Part shown: positions 7,153 to 15,145 of the stretch, piece after piece
How positions within the stretch are numbered: the first letter of the stretch is position 1
How the letters are laid out: every line of letters starts with the position of its first letter
Assembly: GCA_030824575.1 (NCBI GenBank)
Contig: JAVBXL010000068.1
Location: forward strand, 1-34,594
DNA: 34,594 nt
Reading direction: 5' to 3'
Origin: a bacterium
Lineage (GTDB): Bacteria; Pseudomonadota; Alphaproteobacteria; Sphingomonadales; Sphingomonadaceae
The notes under the pieces: model-generated
Database searches by the model: none
What the model was told of the DNA's origin: nothing
Seen by the model: the letters and a program-made list of their open reading frames with translations, nothing else
Made by a program: the position numbers and the translations under genes

Positions 7153-8631
7153 TTACCAAGTCACGATCTTGACCCGCTGCCCCGGCCGCAGCTGGGCATT
7201 GGCGCTTAGCGCGTTCATCGTCAGGAACCGGTCGATCTGATAATCCGAATAGGCCATGCGCTTGGCCATGGATTGCACGGTGTCGCCTGCCTTGACGGTG
7301 ACGACGTCGACACGGCGCGGCTTGATCGCCGCCGCTTCCTGCGCGCTCAGCCGCTGCACCGACTGCACCATCGCGGTAAAAGGCCCAAGCCCCTGCCCCG
7401 CCGGCGTCAGCAGCAGGAAATGATAGGCTTTCCCGCCGCCGAAATCATAAGCGAAGACGGTCGCATCGACCTCGCTCGACTGGCTCGTCGCCCGGACGGT
7501 GCGATAAGCGGCCGGCAATCCATTGATCGTCGTCCGGCGAACCTCGCCTGCGGGCACGCCGCCGTCATTCCCGCCCAGTTTGGCGAACACGCTGTCGATA
7601 TAAGCGGCCAGATTGCCGGAATAGGGTGCCGCGCCGAACTGCGCCTGCCCCCCCGATCCGGTAATCGACACCGCGTCCGCGCCATTTTCCATGCCAAAGC
7701 CGCTGGGCGCGGCAAAGCTCAGCCGCAGGTCGGGATGGCGAAAGCGATTGCCGTCGATCACCCCCTGTTTGGGATCGTCGCCATAGAGCACGCCGTCCAC
7801 CGCGTTGAGGAAGGCGTCGCGGTTGCGCACCTTGCTGGTCGCGCGAGTCGCGGCGGCGGCATTGGCGGCGCGCTGAACGCGGGCACCGGGATCGGGGTGG
7901 GTGCTCGCCCATTCCGGCATCGACCGCGCGCTGCCCGCCACCCGCGCGTCCAGGCTGCTCTGCGCCGCCAGCGACGCAAGCATCCCCGACAGCGCACGCG
8001 GGTCATAACCGCCCGTCGCCAGGTAACGGATGCCCAGATCGTCGGCCTCATATTCCTGGCTGCGTGAAAATTTCAGCGTCAGCAGCTGGCTGCCCGTGCC
8101 AATCCCCTTCTGGATCAGCCCCGCAAAGCCCGAATCGCCCAGGAACGCCCCTGCCAGCGCGCCCAGCAGCGCCCCGCCAATCGCGTTGCGCGTCGCCGCC
8201 TTCTGTCGCCGCTGGCCATGCTGGGCCGCGACATGGCCGACCTCATGACCCAGCACGCCGGCCAGTTCGGCCTCGTCGTTCATCAGCGCCATTAGCTGCC
8301 GGGTCACATAGACATAGCCGCCGGGGATGGCGAAGGCGTTGTTCACCGGCGAATTGAGCAAGGTGACGGTGAAGTCGCCCTGTGCGTTGGACAGGCCGGA
8401 TTGTACCGCGATGCGACGCCCGACGCCCTCCACATATTTGGCCTGTGGCCCCACATAGGGACCGCCAAATTCCTTGAGCAATTCAGGATGCTGCTTGGCC
8501 CCGCTCGCTTTGTCCTGCGGACTGATCGACGACACGGTGCGAATCGCCTGTTGCTGCCCGATCACCGCGGGCGCGCTCGCCACGATCATCAGCACGCCGC
8601 TGGCGCAGCCCAGCTTCATCTTCCAGTTCAT
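7153..8631 (-). CDS. Periplasmic M48-family metalloprotease with C-terminal LysM domain
   Basis: A 492-residue zinc protease of the BepA/LoiP type, probably acting in outer-membrane protein quality control. A signal peptide (about residues 1-25, ending APAVIG) is followed by the M48 domain. The zinc site is H129-E-V-G-H133, with the third ligand Glu193 in the EYEAD motif (193-197). A glycine-rich hydrophobic loop lies between them. A second alpha/beta region follows, and a peptidoglycan-binding LysM module occupies about residues 443-490 (VKAGDTVQSMA to LRPGQRVKI). Where E. coli BepA ends in TPR repeats, this protein has LysM. It lies last in a minus-strand cluster, 106 bases after accA, and that gap contains a perfect EcfG-type promoter. 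Confidence 0.92.
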   Translation of the reverse strand: MNWKMKLGCASGVLMIVASAPAVIGQQQAIRTVSSISPQDKASGAKQHPELLKEFGGPYVGPQAKYVEGVGRRIAVQSGLSNAQGDFTVTLLNSPVNNAFAIPGGYVYVTRQLMALMNDEAELAGVLGHEVGHVAAQHGQRRQKAATRNAIGGALLGALAGAFLGDSGFAGLIQKGIGTGSQLLTLKFSRSQEYEADDLGIRYLATGGYDPRALSGMLASLAAQSSLDARVAGSARSMPEWASTHPDPGARVQRAANAAAATRATSKVRNRDAFLNAVDGVLYGDDPKQGVIDGNRFRHPDLRLSFAAPSGFGMENGADAVSITGSGGQAQFGAAPYSGNLAAYIDSVFAKLGGNDGGVPAGEVRRTTINGLPAAYRTVRATSQSSEVDATVFAYDFGGGKAYHFLLLTPAGQGLGPFTAMVQSVQRLSAQEAAAIKPRRVDVVTVKAGDTVQSMAKRMAYSDYQIDRFLTMNALSANAQLRPGQRVKIVTW

Positions 8632-8662
8632 ATATCCTCACCCATTGCCGTTACCCCCACGT

Positions 8663-8688
8663 AACGAACAATCATGACGGGGCGTTCC
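8663..8688 (-). promoter_or_regulatory. EcfG (general stress sigma factor) type promoter for the M48 protease gene
   Basis: On the minus strand GGAAC (8688-8684) and CGTT (8666-8663) are spaced by 17 bases, which is the alphaproteobacterial EcfG consensus GGAAC-N16/17-CGTT. The predicted start is about 25 bases before the ATG at 8631, with a GAGG ribosome-binding site between. The CGTT also lies in a small palindrome, CGTTAC/GTAACG (8649-8666). Confidence 0.65.
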
Positions 8689-8737
8689 CGTAAAAGCGAG
8701 CGACTAAGCGCGCCATCACCCCATCAGCGACGCCGTA

Positions 8738-9682
8738 TCAGGCCCCGATGGCCAGGAATTTGTCGGCGCGATCGGTGCGCAGCGCGTCCGCGCCCAGCCC
8801 GTCGAGCGACGCCAGTTCCGCCTCGATCGCCGCGGCCAGATTGGCGATCGCCGCCACGGGATCGCGATGCGCGCCGCCCACCGGCTCCGGCACGATTCGA
8901 TCGATCACGCCCAGCCCTTTCAGATGCTGCGCCGTCACCTGCATCGCCGTCGCCGCGTCGCTCGCCTTGTCGGCGGTGCGCCACAGGATCGATGCGCAGC
9001 CTTCGGGCGAGATCACCGAATAGATCGCATGTTCGAACATCAGCACGCGGTTGGCCGCCGCCAGCGCGATCGCGCCGCCGGAGCCACCTTCGCCCACCAC
9101 GGCCGCAACCATCGGCACACCCAGCTTAAGGCAGGCTTCGGTCGAGCGGGCGATCGCTTCGGCCTGGCCACGTTCCTCCGCCTGCACGCCGGGAAAAGCG
9201 CCCGACGTATCGACGAGGCTCACGACCGGCAGGCCGAAACGATCGGCCAGTTCCATCAGGCGGATCGCCTTGCGATAGCCTTCGGGCTTGGCCATACCGA
9301 AATTATGGCGCACGCGGCTGGCGGTATCGTCGCCCTTTTCATGGCCGATCACCATGACCTTGCGCTCGCCCAGCGTGGCAAAGCCGCCAATGATCGCCTG
9401 ATCGTCGGCAAAGGCGCGGTCGCCCGCCAGCGGCATGAAATTGTCGAACATGCCCGCGACATAGTCCTTGAAGTGCGGGCGTTCGGCGTGCCGCGCCACC
9501 TGCGTCTTCTGCCAGGGCGTCAACTTGGCATAAGTGTCCGACAACAGCTTGGTCGCGCGGCTTTCCAGCGTCGCGATCTCGCCGTCGATGTTGATGTCAC
9601 CCACGCTGGCGGTGGCGCGCAGATCGACGATCCGCGCTTCCAGTTCCGCGATCGGCTTTTCGAATTCCAGAAAACTTACCAT
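8738..9682 (-). CDS. accA: Acetyl-CoA carboxylase carboxyltransferase subunit alpha
   Basis: A 314-residue subunit that with AccD transfers CO2 from carboxybiotin to acetyl-CoA, the committed step of fatty acid synthesis. It has the helical N-terminal opening [18 protein letters not shown], a crotonase-like core with [28 protein letters not shown] and the [12 protein letters not shown] oxyanion-loop region, and the [11 protein letters not shown] signature. The start at 9682 matches the family N-terminus; an upstream in-frame start would overlap xerD. The gap to the upstream xerD-like gene is only 10 bases, so co-transcription is likely. Confidence 0.97.
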   Translation of the reverse strand: MVSFLEFEKPIAELEARIVDLRATASVGDINIDGEIATLESRATKLLSDTYAKLTPWQKTQVARHAERPHFKDYVAGMFDNFMPLAGDRAFADDQAIIGGFATLGERKVMVIGHEKGDDTASRVRHNFGMAKPEGYRKAIRLMELADRFGLPVVSLVDTSGAFPGVQAEERGQAEAIARSTEACLKLGVPMVAAVVGEGGSGGAIALAAANRVLMFEHAIYSVISPEGCASILWRTADKASDAATAMQVTAQHLKGLGVIDRIVPEPVGGAHRDPVAAIANLAAAIEAELASLDGLGADALRTDRADKFLAIGA

Positions 9683-9692
9683 GACGCGTGCG

Positions 9693-10625
9693 TTAAGGCG
9701 ATGGCGCGTCGCCGTCAACGCGGGGATGCGCGATCTTGGGGCTCATCCCCGCCAGCGGATGGCGGCTGTTGACCAGTTCGACCAGCCGCCGGCTGTCGAC
9801 ATGAGTATAGATTTGCGTGGTGCCGATATCGGCATGGCCCAGCATCATCTGCAACGCGCGCAAATCCGCCCCGCCCTCCAGCAAATGCGTGGCGAAGGCA
9901 TGGCGCAGCACATGGGGGCTGACCCGCTGCGGCGCGATTCCCGCTGCGCCTGCCAGCGCCTTGACCAGTTGATACAGGCGGATGCGGCTCAAATGGCTCT
10001 TGCCCGACGGGAACAGCCACGCGCTGTCCGCCGGCACATGCGGTAACCAGGCGGAGACGGCGGCCCGCGCACGGTCGGAAATCGGCACCAGCCGCTCGCG
10101 CGCGCCCTTGCCCTTCAGGATCAGGAAGGGCCGGTCGGCCGCCAGCGCCCGGCGCGGCAGCGACATCAATTCCGTCGCGCGCAGCCCCGAGCCATAGAGC
10201 AGCTCGATCAGCGCCGCGAGCCGCAGGTCCGCCGCCGCAGGATGCTCGACGTCCAGCCGTTCGGCGATATACGCGAAAAAACGATCGACCTCCGCCACCG
10301 ACAATATCTTGGGCAGTGACCGACGCGTCGTTGGCCGCGGCAGCGCAGCAGAGGGATTATCGGCACGCAGCCCTTCCTCCTCCAGAAAGGCGTAGAAGGC
10401 CCGCAGCGCCGACACTTTGCGCGCCACGGACGACGCCGCCAGATCGGCCCAGGCCGCCGCCAGCGTGCCCAGCCCGTCCTTGTCCGCCCCGGCCAGCCCA
10501 CCCAGCAGATCGCCCGCTCCGCTCAAATCGGCGCGATAGGCGAGCAACGTGTTGCGCGACGCGCCCCGCTCCGCCGCCATCATCTCCAAAAAGCGGTCGA
10601 CCAGGATGGCGTCATCCTGTCCCAT
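9693..10625 (-). CDS. xerD: XerD-like tyrosine recombinase
   Basis: A 310-residue site-specific recombinase, probably the XerD half of the XerCD system that resolves chromosome dimers at dif. It has an N-terminal SAM-like core-binding domain (about 1-95) and the catalytic domain with Arg149 (GSGLRATEL), Lys173 ([10 protein letters not shown]), His238-X-X-Arg241 ([10 protein letters not shown]), His264 (LGHADIGTT) and nucleophile Tyr273 (QIYTHV). The ATG directly follows the stop of the upstream secreted-protein gene (TAGATG). The setting beside accA, without integrase-type neighbours or att repeats, favours a housekeeping Xer protein over a phage integrase. XerC versus XerD is judged from sequence feel only. 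Confidence 0.92.
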   Translation of the reverse strand: MGQDDAILVDRFLEMMAAERGASRNTLLAYRADLSGAGDLLGGLAGADKDGLGTLAAAWADLAASSVARKVSALRAFYAFLEEEGLRADNPSAALPRPTTRRSLPKILSVAEVDRFFAYIAERLDVEHPAAADLRLAALIELLYGSGLRATELMSLPRRALAADRPFLILKGKGARERLVPISDRARAAVSAWLPHVPADSAWLFPSGKSHLSRIRLYQLVKALAGAAGIAPQRVSPHVLRHAFATHLLEGGADLRALQMMLGHADIGTTQIYTHVDSRRLVELVNSRHPLAGMSPKIAHPRVDGDAPSP

Positions 10626-12428
10626 CTAGCTGCGACTGATCGCCTCGGCCGCGATCATCCGCGCTTCGGGGTCCAGCCCCACGCGATGCAGCGCCGCCAC
10701 GACATGATAGAGATGCCCGGCCGGCAATCGGCTCCAGTCATTCCCCTGCATACCCACGGCAGCCAGCAGAGCCACCGTGCCTTTCTCGCCCCGCTGCGCC
10801 GCCGCGCCGATCGCACGCGCCCAGCGGCTGTTGGCACCCAGCGCAAAGCCGTTATCCTGCGCCAGCGACGCGGCGTCATCGGCCGACAGGCGCGACAGGC
10901 CGGCCAGCGCCGCGATCAGCATCCGCCCCTTCTCCGCCCCGGCGTCCCCGACATAGCTCGACACCCGGCTGCTATTGATATCCACCACCGGGCTCGGCGC
11001 GCCGACCGCCAGCAAGGCCCAGAATTGTGACGCACCCGCGCCGTCCAGTTGCCCGATCGCCCGCGCCCAGCGCGCGGCATTGCGGTCGTATCCCGCTGCC
11101 AGCATCGCCGCGACCAGATTGGCCGCATCTTGCGCGTCGGCCTGCGCCACCGGCAACGCCGCGGCCGCCCGCGCCGTCGCGATCAGGCCCAGATAATCGG
11201 GCTTGCCGCCCTCGCGCCACCATGTCCGCATCGCGCCGATCCGGTCGCCCACGGTCGATCCGGCATGAGCGGTGCGCAGCGTCTCGATCCGGTCCGCCAG
11301 ATCGCCCGGCGCATCGCCCTCGGTGCCCATCTGACCATAGAATCCGACCAGCGCCGCGCTGGACAACACGCCCAGCCGCGCGGCGATCTCCACGCCCGGC
11401 CGCCGCTTGACCGCACTCAACGCAGGCGCGCGCGCTTCCCACGCGCGGACATGCGATCCGACCGTGCCCCATAACGCATCGGGAATTTCGACATTCAAAG
11501 CCGTCGCCAGCCCGAATCGCCACGCCGTCAGCCTATCGACGCCATCCCATTCGATCTTCACAGACCGGCGCGCATTGAACCCGGTGCCTACCACCTTTTC
11601 GGCCAGCCGATAATCGATGCCGCGCACGACCCCGCGCCGCTGCGCCTGATTGAGCGCGCCGCTCGACGTGCCCTGATCGCCCGACAGCGCCGGGCAGATC
11701 GCCCGCGTCATGTCCCAGCCCGGTTCCTTGCTGAACCGCAGAGCCCCGGCCGACAGCGGGCACAGGCCCGCCGGATCGGCCGTCGCTAGATAGGTTTGCA
11801 TCGCGATCGCATAGAGGCGCGGGGAATAACGGTCGGGATCGACGCTCTGCACCATCAGCCGGGCATTGTCCGCCTCGCCCATGCGCAGCAACAGCCAGGC
11901 GCGCTCCGCCGCCCAATCCGCCCCATCGATATCGCGAGGCGTATCGACCGCGCTCAACAATGTCCGGCGCAGCAGGATGGAGGCCCAGCGCGACACGATC
12001 GGCGCGTGCGTCTCCTTCATCAGCGCGGCGAGATATTTGCCCGATTCGCCGCCGAATGCGTCCGGCTCGAACCCGCGTGTCTGCGGCGTCAGCGGTCCGA
12101 TCCGGTCCAGCGAACGGCGCGCCGTGTCGGGCAGGTCATATTTCGCCTTCTGCGCCGCCAGTTCTTCGGGCGTCAGTTCGGCCTCGGCCGCGTTCTGCGC
12201 CGCGTCCACCAGCGACAGGTCGGGCGGCGTGCCCGGATTGAGCGGCTGCACCATCGGCGCGGCGGGCGCGCCGGTCGTGTTGGGCGCACCGGGCGTGGGC
12301 CGCACCGGCGGCGGCGCGGGCGCTTCGGGCGCATCGCCGAAACCGGGCGGCAACAGCGATTCGGGTGCCTGCTGCGCGACGACCGGCAACGCCAGGGCCA
12401 GCGCGAAGCTGCCCACCGCCCACTTCAT
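10626..12428 (-). CDS. Secreted/periplasmic protein of unknown function, 600 residues
   Basis: I do not recognise a named family. The protein opens with a signal peptide (MKWAVGSFALALALPVVAQQ, cleavage near residue 18). A proline/alanine-rich linker of about 45 residues follows, then a long, mostly helical alanine-rich body with evenly spaced hydrophobic positions that may form TPR- or Sel1-like solenoid repeats. Cysteines are few. The start at 12428 is set by the signal peptide; no clear ribosome-binding site precedes it, which fits translation coupled to the small upstream gene (gap 26 bases). It abuts xerD with no gap. The context, a putative five-gene minus cluster with accA and a periplasmic protease, suggests a conserved envelope role, but no function can be assigned. 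Confidence 0.85.
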   Translation of the reverse strand: MKWAVGSFALALALPVVAQQAPESLLPPGFGDAPEAPAPPPVRPTPGAPNTTGAPAAPMVQPLNPGTPPDLSLVDAAQNAAEAELTPEELAAQKAKYDLPDTARRSLDRIGPLTPQTRGFEPDAFGGESGKYLAALMKETHAPIVSRWASILLRRTLLSAVDTPRDIDGADWAAERAWLLLRMGEADNARLMVQSVDPDRYSPRLYAIAMQTYLATADPAGLCPLSAGALRFSKEPGWDMTRAICPALSGDQGTSSGALNQAQRRGVVRGIDYRLAEKVVGTGFNARRSVKIEWDGVDRLTAWRFGLATALNVEIPDALWGTVGSHVRAWEARAPALSAVKRRPGVEIAARLGVLSSAALVGFYGQMGTEGDAPGDLADRIETLRTAHAGSTVGDRIGAMRTWWREGGKPDYLGLIATARAAAALPVAQADAQDAANLVAAMLAAGYDRNAARWARAIGQLDGAGASQFWALLAVGAPSPVVDINSSRVSSYVGDAGAEKGRMLIAALAGLSRLSADDAASLAQDNGFALGANSRWARAIGAAAQRGEKGTVALLAAVGMQGNDWSRLPAGHLYHVVAALHRVGLDPEARMIAAEAISRS

Positions 12429-12454
12429 GTTACCGCGCGGCCAGCGCATCCGCC

Positions 12455-12643
12455 TTACTGGCCCAGCTTCTCGGCGGGGATGACCTTCTCGACGCGCTGC
12501 TGCGGCTGTTCGCCGCCGCGCGACCAGAAAAAGGCCAACAGGGCGATGACCAGCACGGCCAGGGCGATGGGGATGATCGGCAGGCTGGAGCCGCGGCGAC
12601 GCGAACCGCCCTCAAAACTGCTGAAGTTGCGATTATTCTTCAT
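12455..12643 (-). CDS. Small single-pass membrane protein of unknown function, 62 residues
   Basis: The protein has a short Asn/Arg-rich cytoplasmic head (MKNNRNFSSFEGGSRRRGSS), one strong transmembrane segment at about residues 21-40 ending in FFW, and a charged tail ending EKVIPAEKLGQ. A good ribosome-binding site (AAGGA) precedes the ATG at 12643. It is the first gene of the minus cluster, 26 bases before the 600-residue secreted protein, and is divergent from aroK. The long open frame that continues upstream through aroK on this strand is an artefact of GC-rich antisense sequence. No family is recognised. Confidence 0.8.
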   Translation of the reverse strand: MKNNRNFSSFEGGSRRRGSSLPIIPIALAVLVIALLAFFWSRGGEQPQQRVEKVIPAEKLGQ

Positions 12644-12701
12644 AAGTCCTTGGCTATGGCTGGCCGGGCGTTGAAGGCCGGGCGACAAAGAAAGATGCGA
12701 T

Positions 12702-12729
12702 TTGCCTCTGTGACGGGTGGCTGTATAGC
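12702..12729 (+). promoter_or_regulatory. Candidate promoter for aroK-aroB
   Basis: TTGCCT (12702-12707) and TATAGC (12724-12729) are 16 bases apart. The predicted start lies only about 4 bases before the aroK ATG at 12740, implying a leaderless or nearly leaderless message. Confidence 0.45.
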
Positions 12730-12739
12730 CCCGCAAGCC

Positions 12740-13288
12740 ATGCAGCGAAACAGCAAAATCCCGCAGAGCCAGGCCCGGCGCGGTCCCATCGTCCTGGTGG
12801 GCATGATGGGCGTGGGCAAATCCACGGTTGGCCGCCGCCTTGCCGCGCGTCTGGGCCTCAGCTTCGTCGATGCGGACGAGGAGATAGAGAAGGCCGCCGG
12901 CATGTCCGTGGCGGAGATTTTCGAACGCTATGGCGAATCCCATTTCCGCGACGGCGAACGCCGCGTCATCGCCCGGCTGATGGATGGCGCGCCCAAGGTG
13001 ATTGCGACCGGCGGCGGCGCCTTCATGCAGGATGAGACGCGCCGCCTGATATTGGAAGCCGCCACCGCCATCTGGCTGGACGCCGACATCGACATATTGG
13101 TCGATCGCGTCGCCCGCCGCGAAAGCCGCCCGCTGCTCAAAAATCGCGACCCGCGCGTCGTGCTGACGGAGCTGGCCGCGATCCGCAATCCCGTCTACGC
13201 GCTCGCGCCCATTCATGTGAAGAGCATCGCCGCCCCGCATGAAGTCGCCGTCGAACGCATCATGGAGCAATTGACCGCATGGCATTAG
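12740..13288 (+). CDS. aroK: Shikimate kinase
   Basis: A 182-residue enzyme that phosphorylates shikimate at the 3-OH with ATP, the fifth step of the chorismate pathway. It shows the P-loop GMMGVGKST (residues 21-29), the DADEEIEK segment that holds the Mg/shikimate-binding aspartate, the substrate-binding Arg in HFRDGERRVI, and the GGGAF motif. A longer open frame exists upstream, but the ATG at 12740 gives a normal N-terminus. No Shine-Dalgarno sequence is visible and a promoter-like pair ends 10 bases upstream. It overlaps aroB by 10 bases, indicating translational coupling. Confidence 0.95.
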   Translation: MQRNSKIPQSQARRGPIVLVGMMGVGKSTVGRRLAARLGLSFVDADEEIEKAAGMSVAEIFERYGESHFRDGERRVIARLMDGAPKVIATGGGAFMQDETRRLILEAATAIWLDADIDILVDRVARRESRPLLKNRDPRVVLTELAAIRNPVYALAPIHVKSIAAPHEVAVERIMEQLTAWH

Positions 13289-14388
13289 TCCGCGTCGCGC
13301 TGGGGGCGCGCAGCTACGATATCCTCATCGAACAGGGGGCGCTCGACCGCGTCGGCGATAGCCTCGCCCCCTATGCCCGCAAGGGGCGGCTGGTCGTGGT
13401 AACCGACGCCAATGTCGCATCGACCCAGTTGCCGCGCCTGCACGCCAGCCTGCGCGCCGCGCACATCGCTATCGAACCGATCATCCTGCCACCGGGCGAA
13501 CAGACCAAGAGCTGGCGTCATCTCGAACAATTGCTCGACGCGCTGCTCGCGCTGGAGATCGAACGCGGCGACCATATCGTCGCGCTGGGCGGCGGCGTCA
13601 TCGGCGACCTGGTCGGCTTTGCCGCCTCCATCCTCAAGCGCGGTTGCCATTTCGTTCAGGTGCCCACCACCCTGCTGGCCCAGGTCGATTCGTCGGTCGG
13701 CGGCAAGACCGCGATCAATGCGAAGGCCGGCAAGAACCTGATCGGCAGCTTCTACCAGCCCGCCCTCGTCCTGATCGATCCTTCGACCCTCGACAGCCTG
13801 CCGCCGCGCGAAACCCGCGCCGGCTATGCCGAAGTCGTCAAATATGGCCTGATCGACGATCCCGACTTCTTTGAATGGTGCCACGCCAACGCGCAGGCGC
13901 TGCTGGCCGGCGACCCGGACGCCCGCACCATCGCGATTCAACGCAGCGTCCAGGCCAAGGCCGCGATCGTCGCCGATGACGAGCGCGAAACGTCGGGCCG
14001 CCGCGCCCTCCTGAACCTGGGGCACACGTTCGGTCATGCGCTGGAGGCCGACACCGGCTTTTCCGACACATTGCTCCATGGCGAAGGCGTTGCCGCCGGC
14101 ATGGCGCTCGCCTTCCGCTACTCCGCGCGTCTTGGCCTCTGCGCGCAGGCGGACGCCGACCGCGTCACCGCGCACCTCAAGGCCGTCGGCCTCCCCCACG
14201 ACCTTGCCACCGCCCATGTGCAGGCGGACGGCGCGGAACTGGTGGGCCATATGCTGCACGACAAGAAAATGGCCGCCGGGACCCTCCCCTTCCTCCTCGC
14301 CCGCGGCATCGGCCAGACCTTCCTGTCGAAAGATGTGGCGCTGGACGATGTGGCGGCGTTTCTGGATGCGGACCGCGCGGCAGCCTGA
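13279..14388 (+). CDS. aroB: 3-dehydroquinate synthase
   Basis: A 369-residue NAD- and metal-dependent enzyme that converts DAHP to 3-dehydroquinate, the second shikimate-pathway step. Family signatures are the NAD-binding GGGVIGDLVGFAAS, the VPTTLLAQVDSSVGGKTAIN segment, EVVKYGLI, and metal ligands in GHTFGHALE and in the later LLHGEGVAAGMA. The start codon lies inside the end of aroK, the usual aroK-aroB arrangement. The final residues run into a gene-free stretch, with the nearest strong forward terminator 310 bases downstream. Confidence 0.97.
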   Translation: MALVRVALGARSYDILIEQGALDRVGDSLAPYARKGRLVVVTDANVASTQLPRLHASLRAAHIAIEPIILPPGEQTKSWRHLEQLLDALLALEIERGDHIVALGGGVIGDLVGFAASILKRGCHFVQVPTTLLAQVDSSVGGKTAINAKAGKNLIGSFYQPALVLIDPSTLDSLPPRETRAGYAEVVKYGLIDDPDFFEWCHANAQALLAGDPDARTIAIQRSVQAKAAIVADDERETSGRRALLNLGHTFGHALEADTGFSDTLLHGEGVAAGMALAFRYSARLGLCAQADADRVTAHLKAVGLPHDLATAHVQADGAELVGHMLHDKKMAAGTLPFLLARGIGQTFLSKDVALDDVAAFLDADRAAA

Positions 14389-14403
14389 GACGAAGATTCT
14401 TAG

Positions 14404-14430
14404 CCCTCTCCCGCTTTTCGCCGGAGAGGG
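14404..14430. repeat. Hairpin repeat just downstream of aroB
   Basis: CCCTCTCC (14404-14411) pairs with GGAGAGGG (14423-14430), followed by TTGGGTGAGGG. This resembles a widely dispersed intergenic repeat in GC-rich proteobacteria. It could serve as the aroB 3' end, although there is no T run. Confidence 0.6.
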
Positions 14431-14526
14431 TTGGGTGAGGGTCCTTCTTGCTCAATGGCGCGACCCTTCGGTCCGCTTACCCTGATCCAACTGCGCCTAG
14501 CCAGCTACGCCGCCCAGGCTCCATAT

Positions 14527-14550
14527 CCTTCTCCCGCCTGCGGGAGAAGG
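14527..14550. repeat. Perfect palindromic repeat, 11-base arms
   Basis: CCTTCTCCCGC (14527-14537) and GCGGGAGAAGG (14540-14550) form a near loop-free palindrome. It is a dispersed-repeat type, lying in the 421-base gene-free stretch between aroB and rpmE (14389-14809). The short open frames in this stretch have no family resemblance and are not called. Confidence 0.7.
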
Positions 14551-14640
14551 AAGACGGATGGCCCCAAAAATTTCACCCAAACCGCCCTCGGTAACAAGGC
14601 TGACATTCCCCTGCATCATTCGACGCCCACTACCGTCCTT

Positions 14641-14730
14641 GTCAGCGGCACCCCTACAGATCCCCCTTCTGTCGCCGCTGACTCCTCCCCTGAACCTCGG
14701 CCTCCAGCTTTTAGCTGGAGGCCTTTTTTT
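14641..14730 (+). ncRNA. Candidate small RNA with C-rich loops and its own terminator
   Basis: The sequence folds as a first hairpin: outer stem GTCAGCGGC/GCCGCTGAC (14641-14649 with 14674-14682) and inner stem ACAGA/TCTGT (14656-14660 with 14668-14672), carrying a TCCCCCT loop. An unpaired CTCCTCCC (14682-14689), complementary to a Shine-Dalgarno sequence, follows, and then an 11-base perfect terminator stem with seven T. This layout of C-rich loops, anti-Shine-Dalgarno motif and terminator resembles alphaproteobacterial trans-acting sRNAs of the CUCCUCCC type. The 5' end and promoter are not located; an aroB 3'-UTR origin is the alternative. Confidence 0.45.
14699..14730 (+). terminator. 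Strong intrinsic terminator
   Basis: GGCCTCCAGCT (14699-14709) pairs perfectly with AGCTGGAGGCC (14713-14723) around TTT, followed by seven T (14724-14730). It reads forward, 310 bases beyond aroB, with no protein gene in between. Confidence 0.92.
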
Positions 14731-14760
14731 GCCTCCGCTTCACCGACCGGCGTCAGGCAC

Positions 14761-14788
14761 AAAAAAGGGCGCCTCGCAGGCGCCCTTT
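14761..14788 (-). terminator. Intrinsic terminator of rpmE
   Basis: On the minus strand, AAAGGGCGCC (14788-14779 complement) pairs with GGCGCCCTTT around a 5-base loop and runs into T residues (A run 14761-14766 on the plus strand). It is about 22 bases past the rpmE stop. Confidence 0.85.
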
Positions 14789-14809
14789 CGTTCAACCATG
14801 AAAGGCCGA

Positions 14810-15034
14810 TTACTTCTTCAGCGTCAGACCGCCGAAACGCTTGTTGAAGCGCGCCACCTGGCCGCCGGTGTCCAGCTGGCGGTTACCGCCGGTCCAGGCC
14901 GGATGCGACTTGGGATCGATGTCCAGCGCCAGCGTGTCGCCTTCCTTGCCCCAGGTGGAGCGCGTCTGGAAAATCGTGCCGTCGGTCATCTGGACGTTGA
15001 TCATGTGGTAGGCGGGGTGGGTATCGGCCTTCAT
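14810..15034 (-). CDS. rpmE: 50S ribosomal protein L31 (RpmE), zinc-free type
   Basis: A 74-residue ribosomal protein of the large subunit, located at the bridge to the small subunit. The [20 protein letters not shown] opening and the [13 protein letters not shown] segment are typical of alphaproteobacterial L31. There are no cysteines, so it is the C-minus (zinc-independent) form. A GGAG lies about 10 bases upstream of the ATG at 15034; the longer upstream frame is rejected. A small perfect hairpin (15054-15069) lies in the leader. It is separated from fabZ by 249 bases containing a long repeat and a terminator-like stem, so it is probably transcribed on its own. Confidence 0.96.
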   Translation of the reverse strand: MKADTHPAYHMINVQMTDGTIFQTRSTWGKEGDTLALDIDPKSHPAWTGGNRQLDTGGQVARFNKRFGGLTLKK

Positions 15035-15053
15035 GGCATATGCTCCGTAATGT

Positions 15054-15069
15054 GCCGGTTCCGACCGGC
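15054..15069. other. Hairpin in the rpmE leader
   Basis: GCCGGT/ACCGGC with a 4-base loop, about 20 bases upstream of the rpmE start codon. It might take part in translational control; no known L31 leader motif was recognised. Confidence 0.4.
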
Positions 15070-15090
15070 TGTGGATGCGGTAAAATAGCG

Positions 15091-15122
15091 AAGGCGCGCC
15101 GTTAGCGGGTTCGGCGCGCCTT
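15091..15122 (-). terminator. Terminator-like hairpin between fabZ and rpmE
   Basis: AAGGCGCGCC (15091-15100) and GGCGCGCCTT (15113-15122) are perfect inverted copies with a 12-base loop. Read on the minus strand, a TATTTT follows about 5 bases later. It may end transcripts of the long pyrH-fabZ cluster before rpmE. Confidence 0.5.
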
Positions 15123-15145
15123 GGCAAGACACTAACGGCCAAACT

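Noticed and set aside
9693..10625. Tyrosine recombinase as evidence for an integrated element
   Set aside because: It has XerC/D-like length and sits in a housekeeping cluster; no att-like direct repeats, tRNA gene or phage genes are nearby.
12644..13285. Minus-strand extension that would lengthen the 62-residue membrane protein through aroK to 276 residues
   Set aside because: The extension is antisense to aroK and lacks a start signal; the internal ATG at 12643 has a good ribosome-binding site.
14431..15088. Overlapping open frames of 138 and 176 codons between aroB and rpmE
   Set aside because: They run through hairpins, terminators and the rpmE antisense strand, with proline- and serine-rich composition and no motif.
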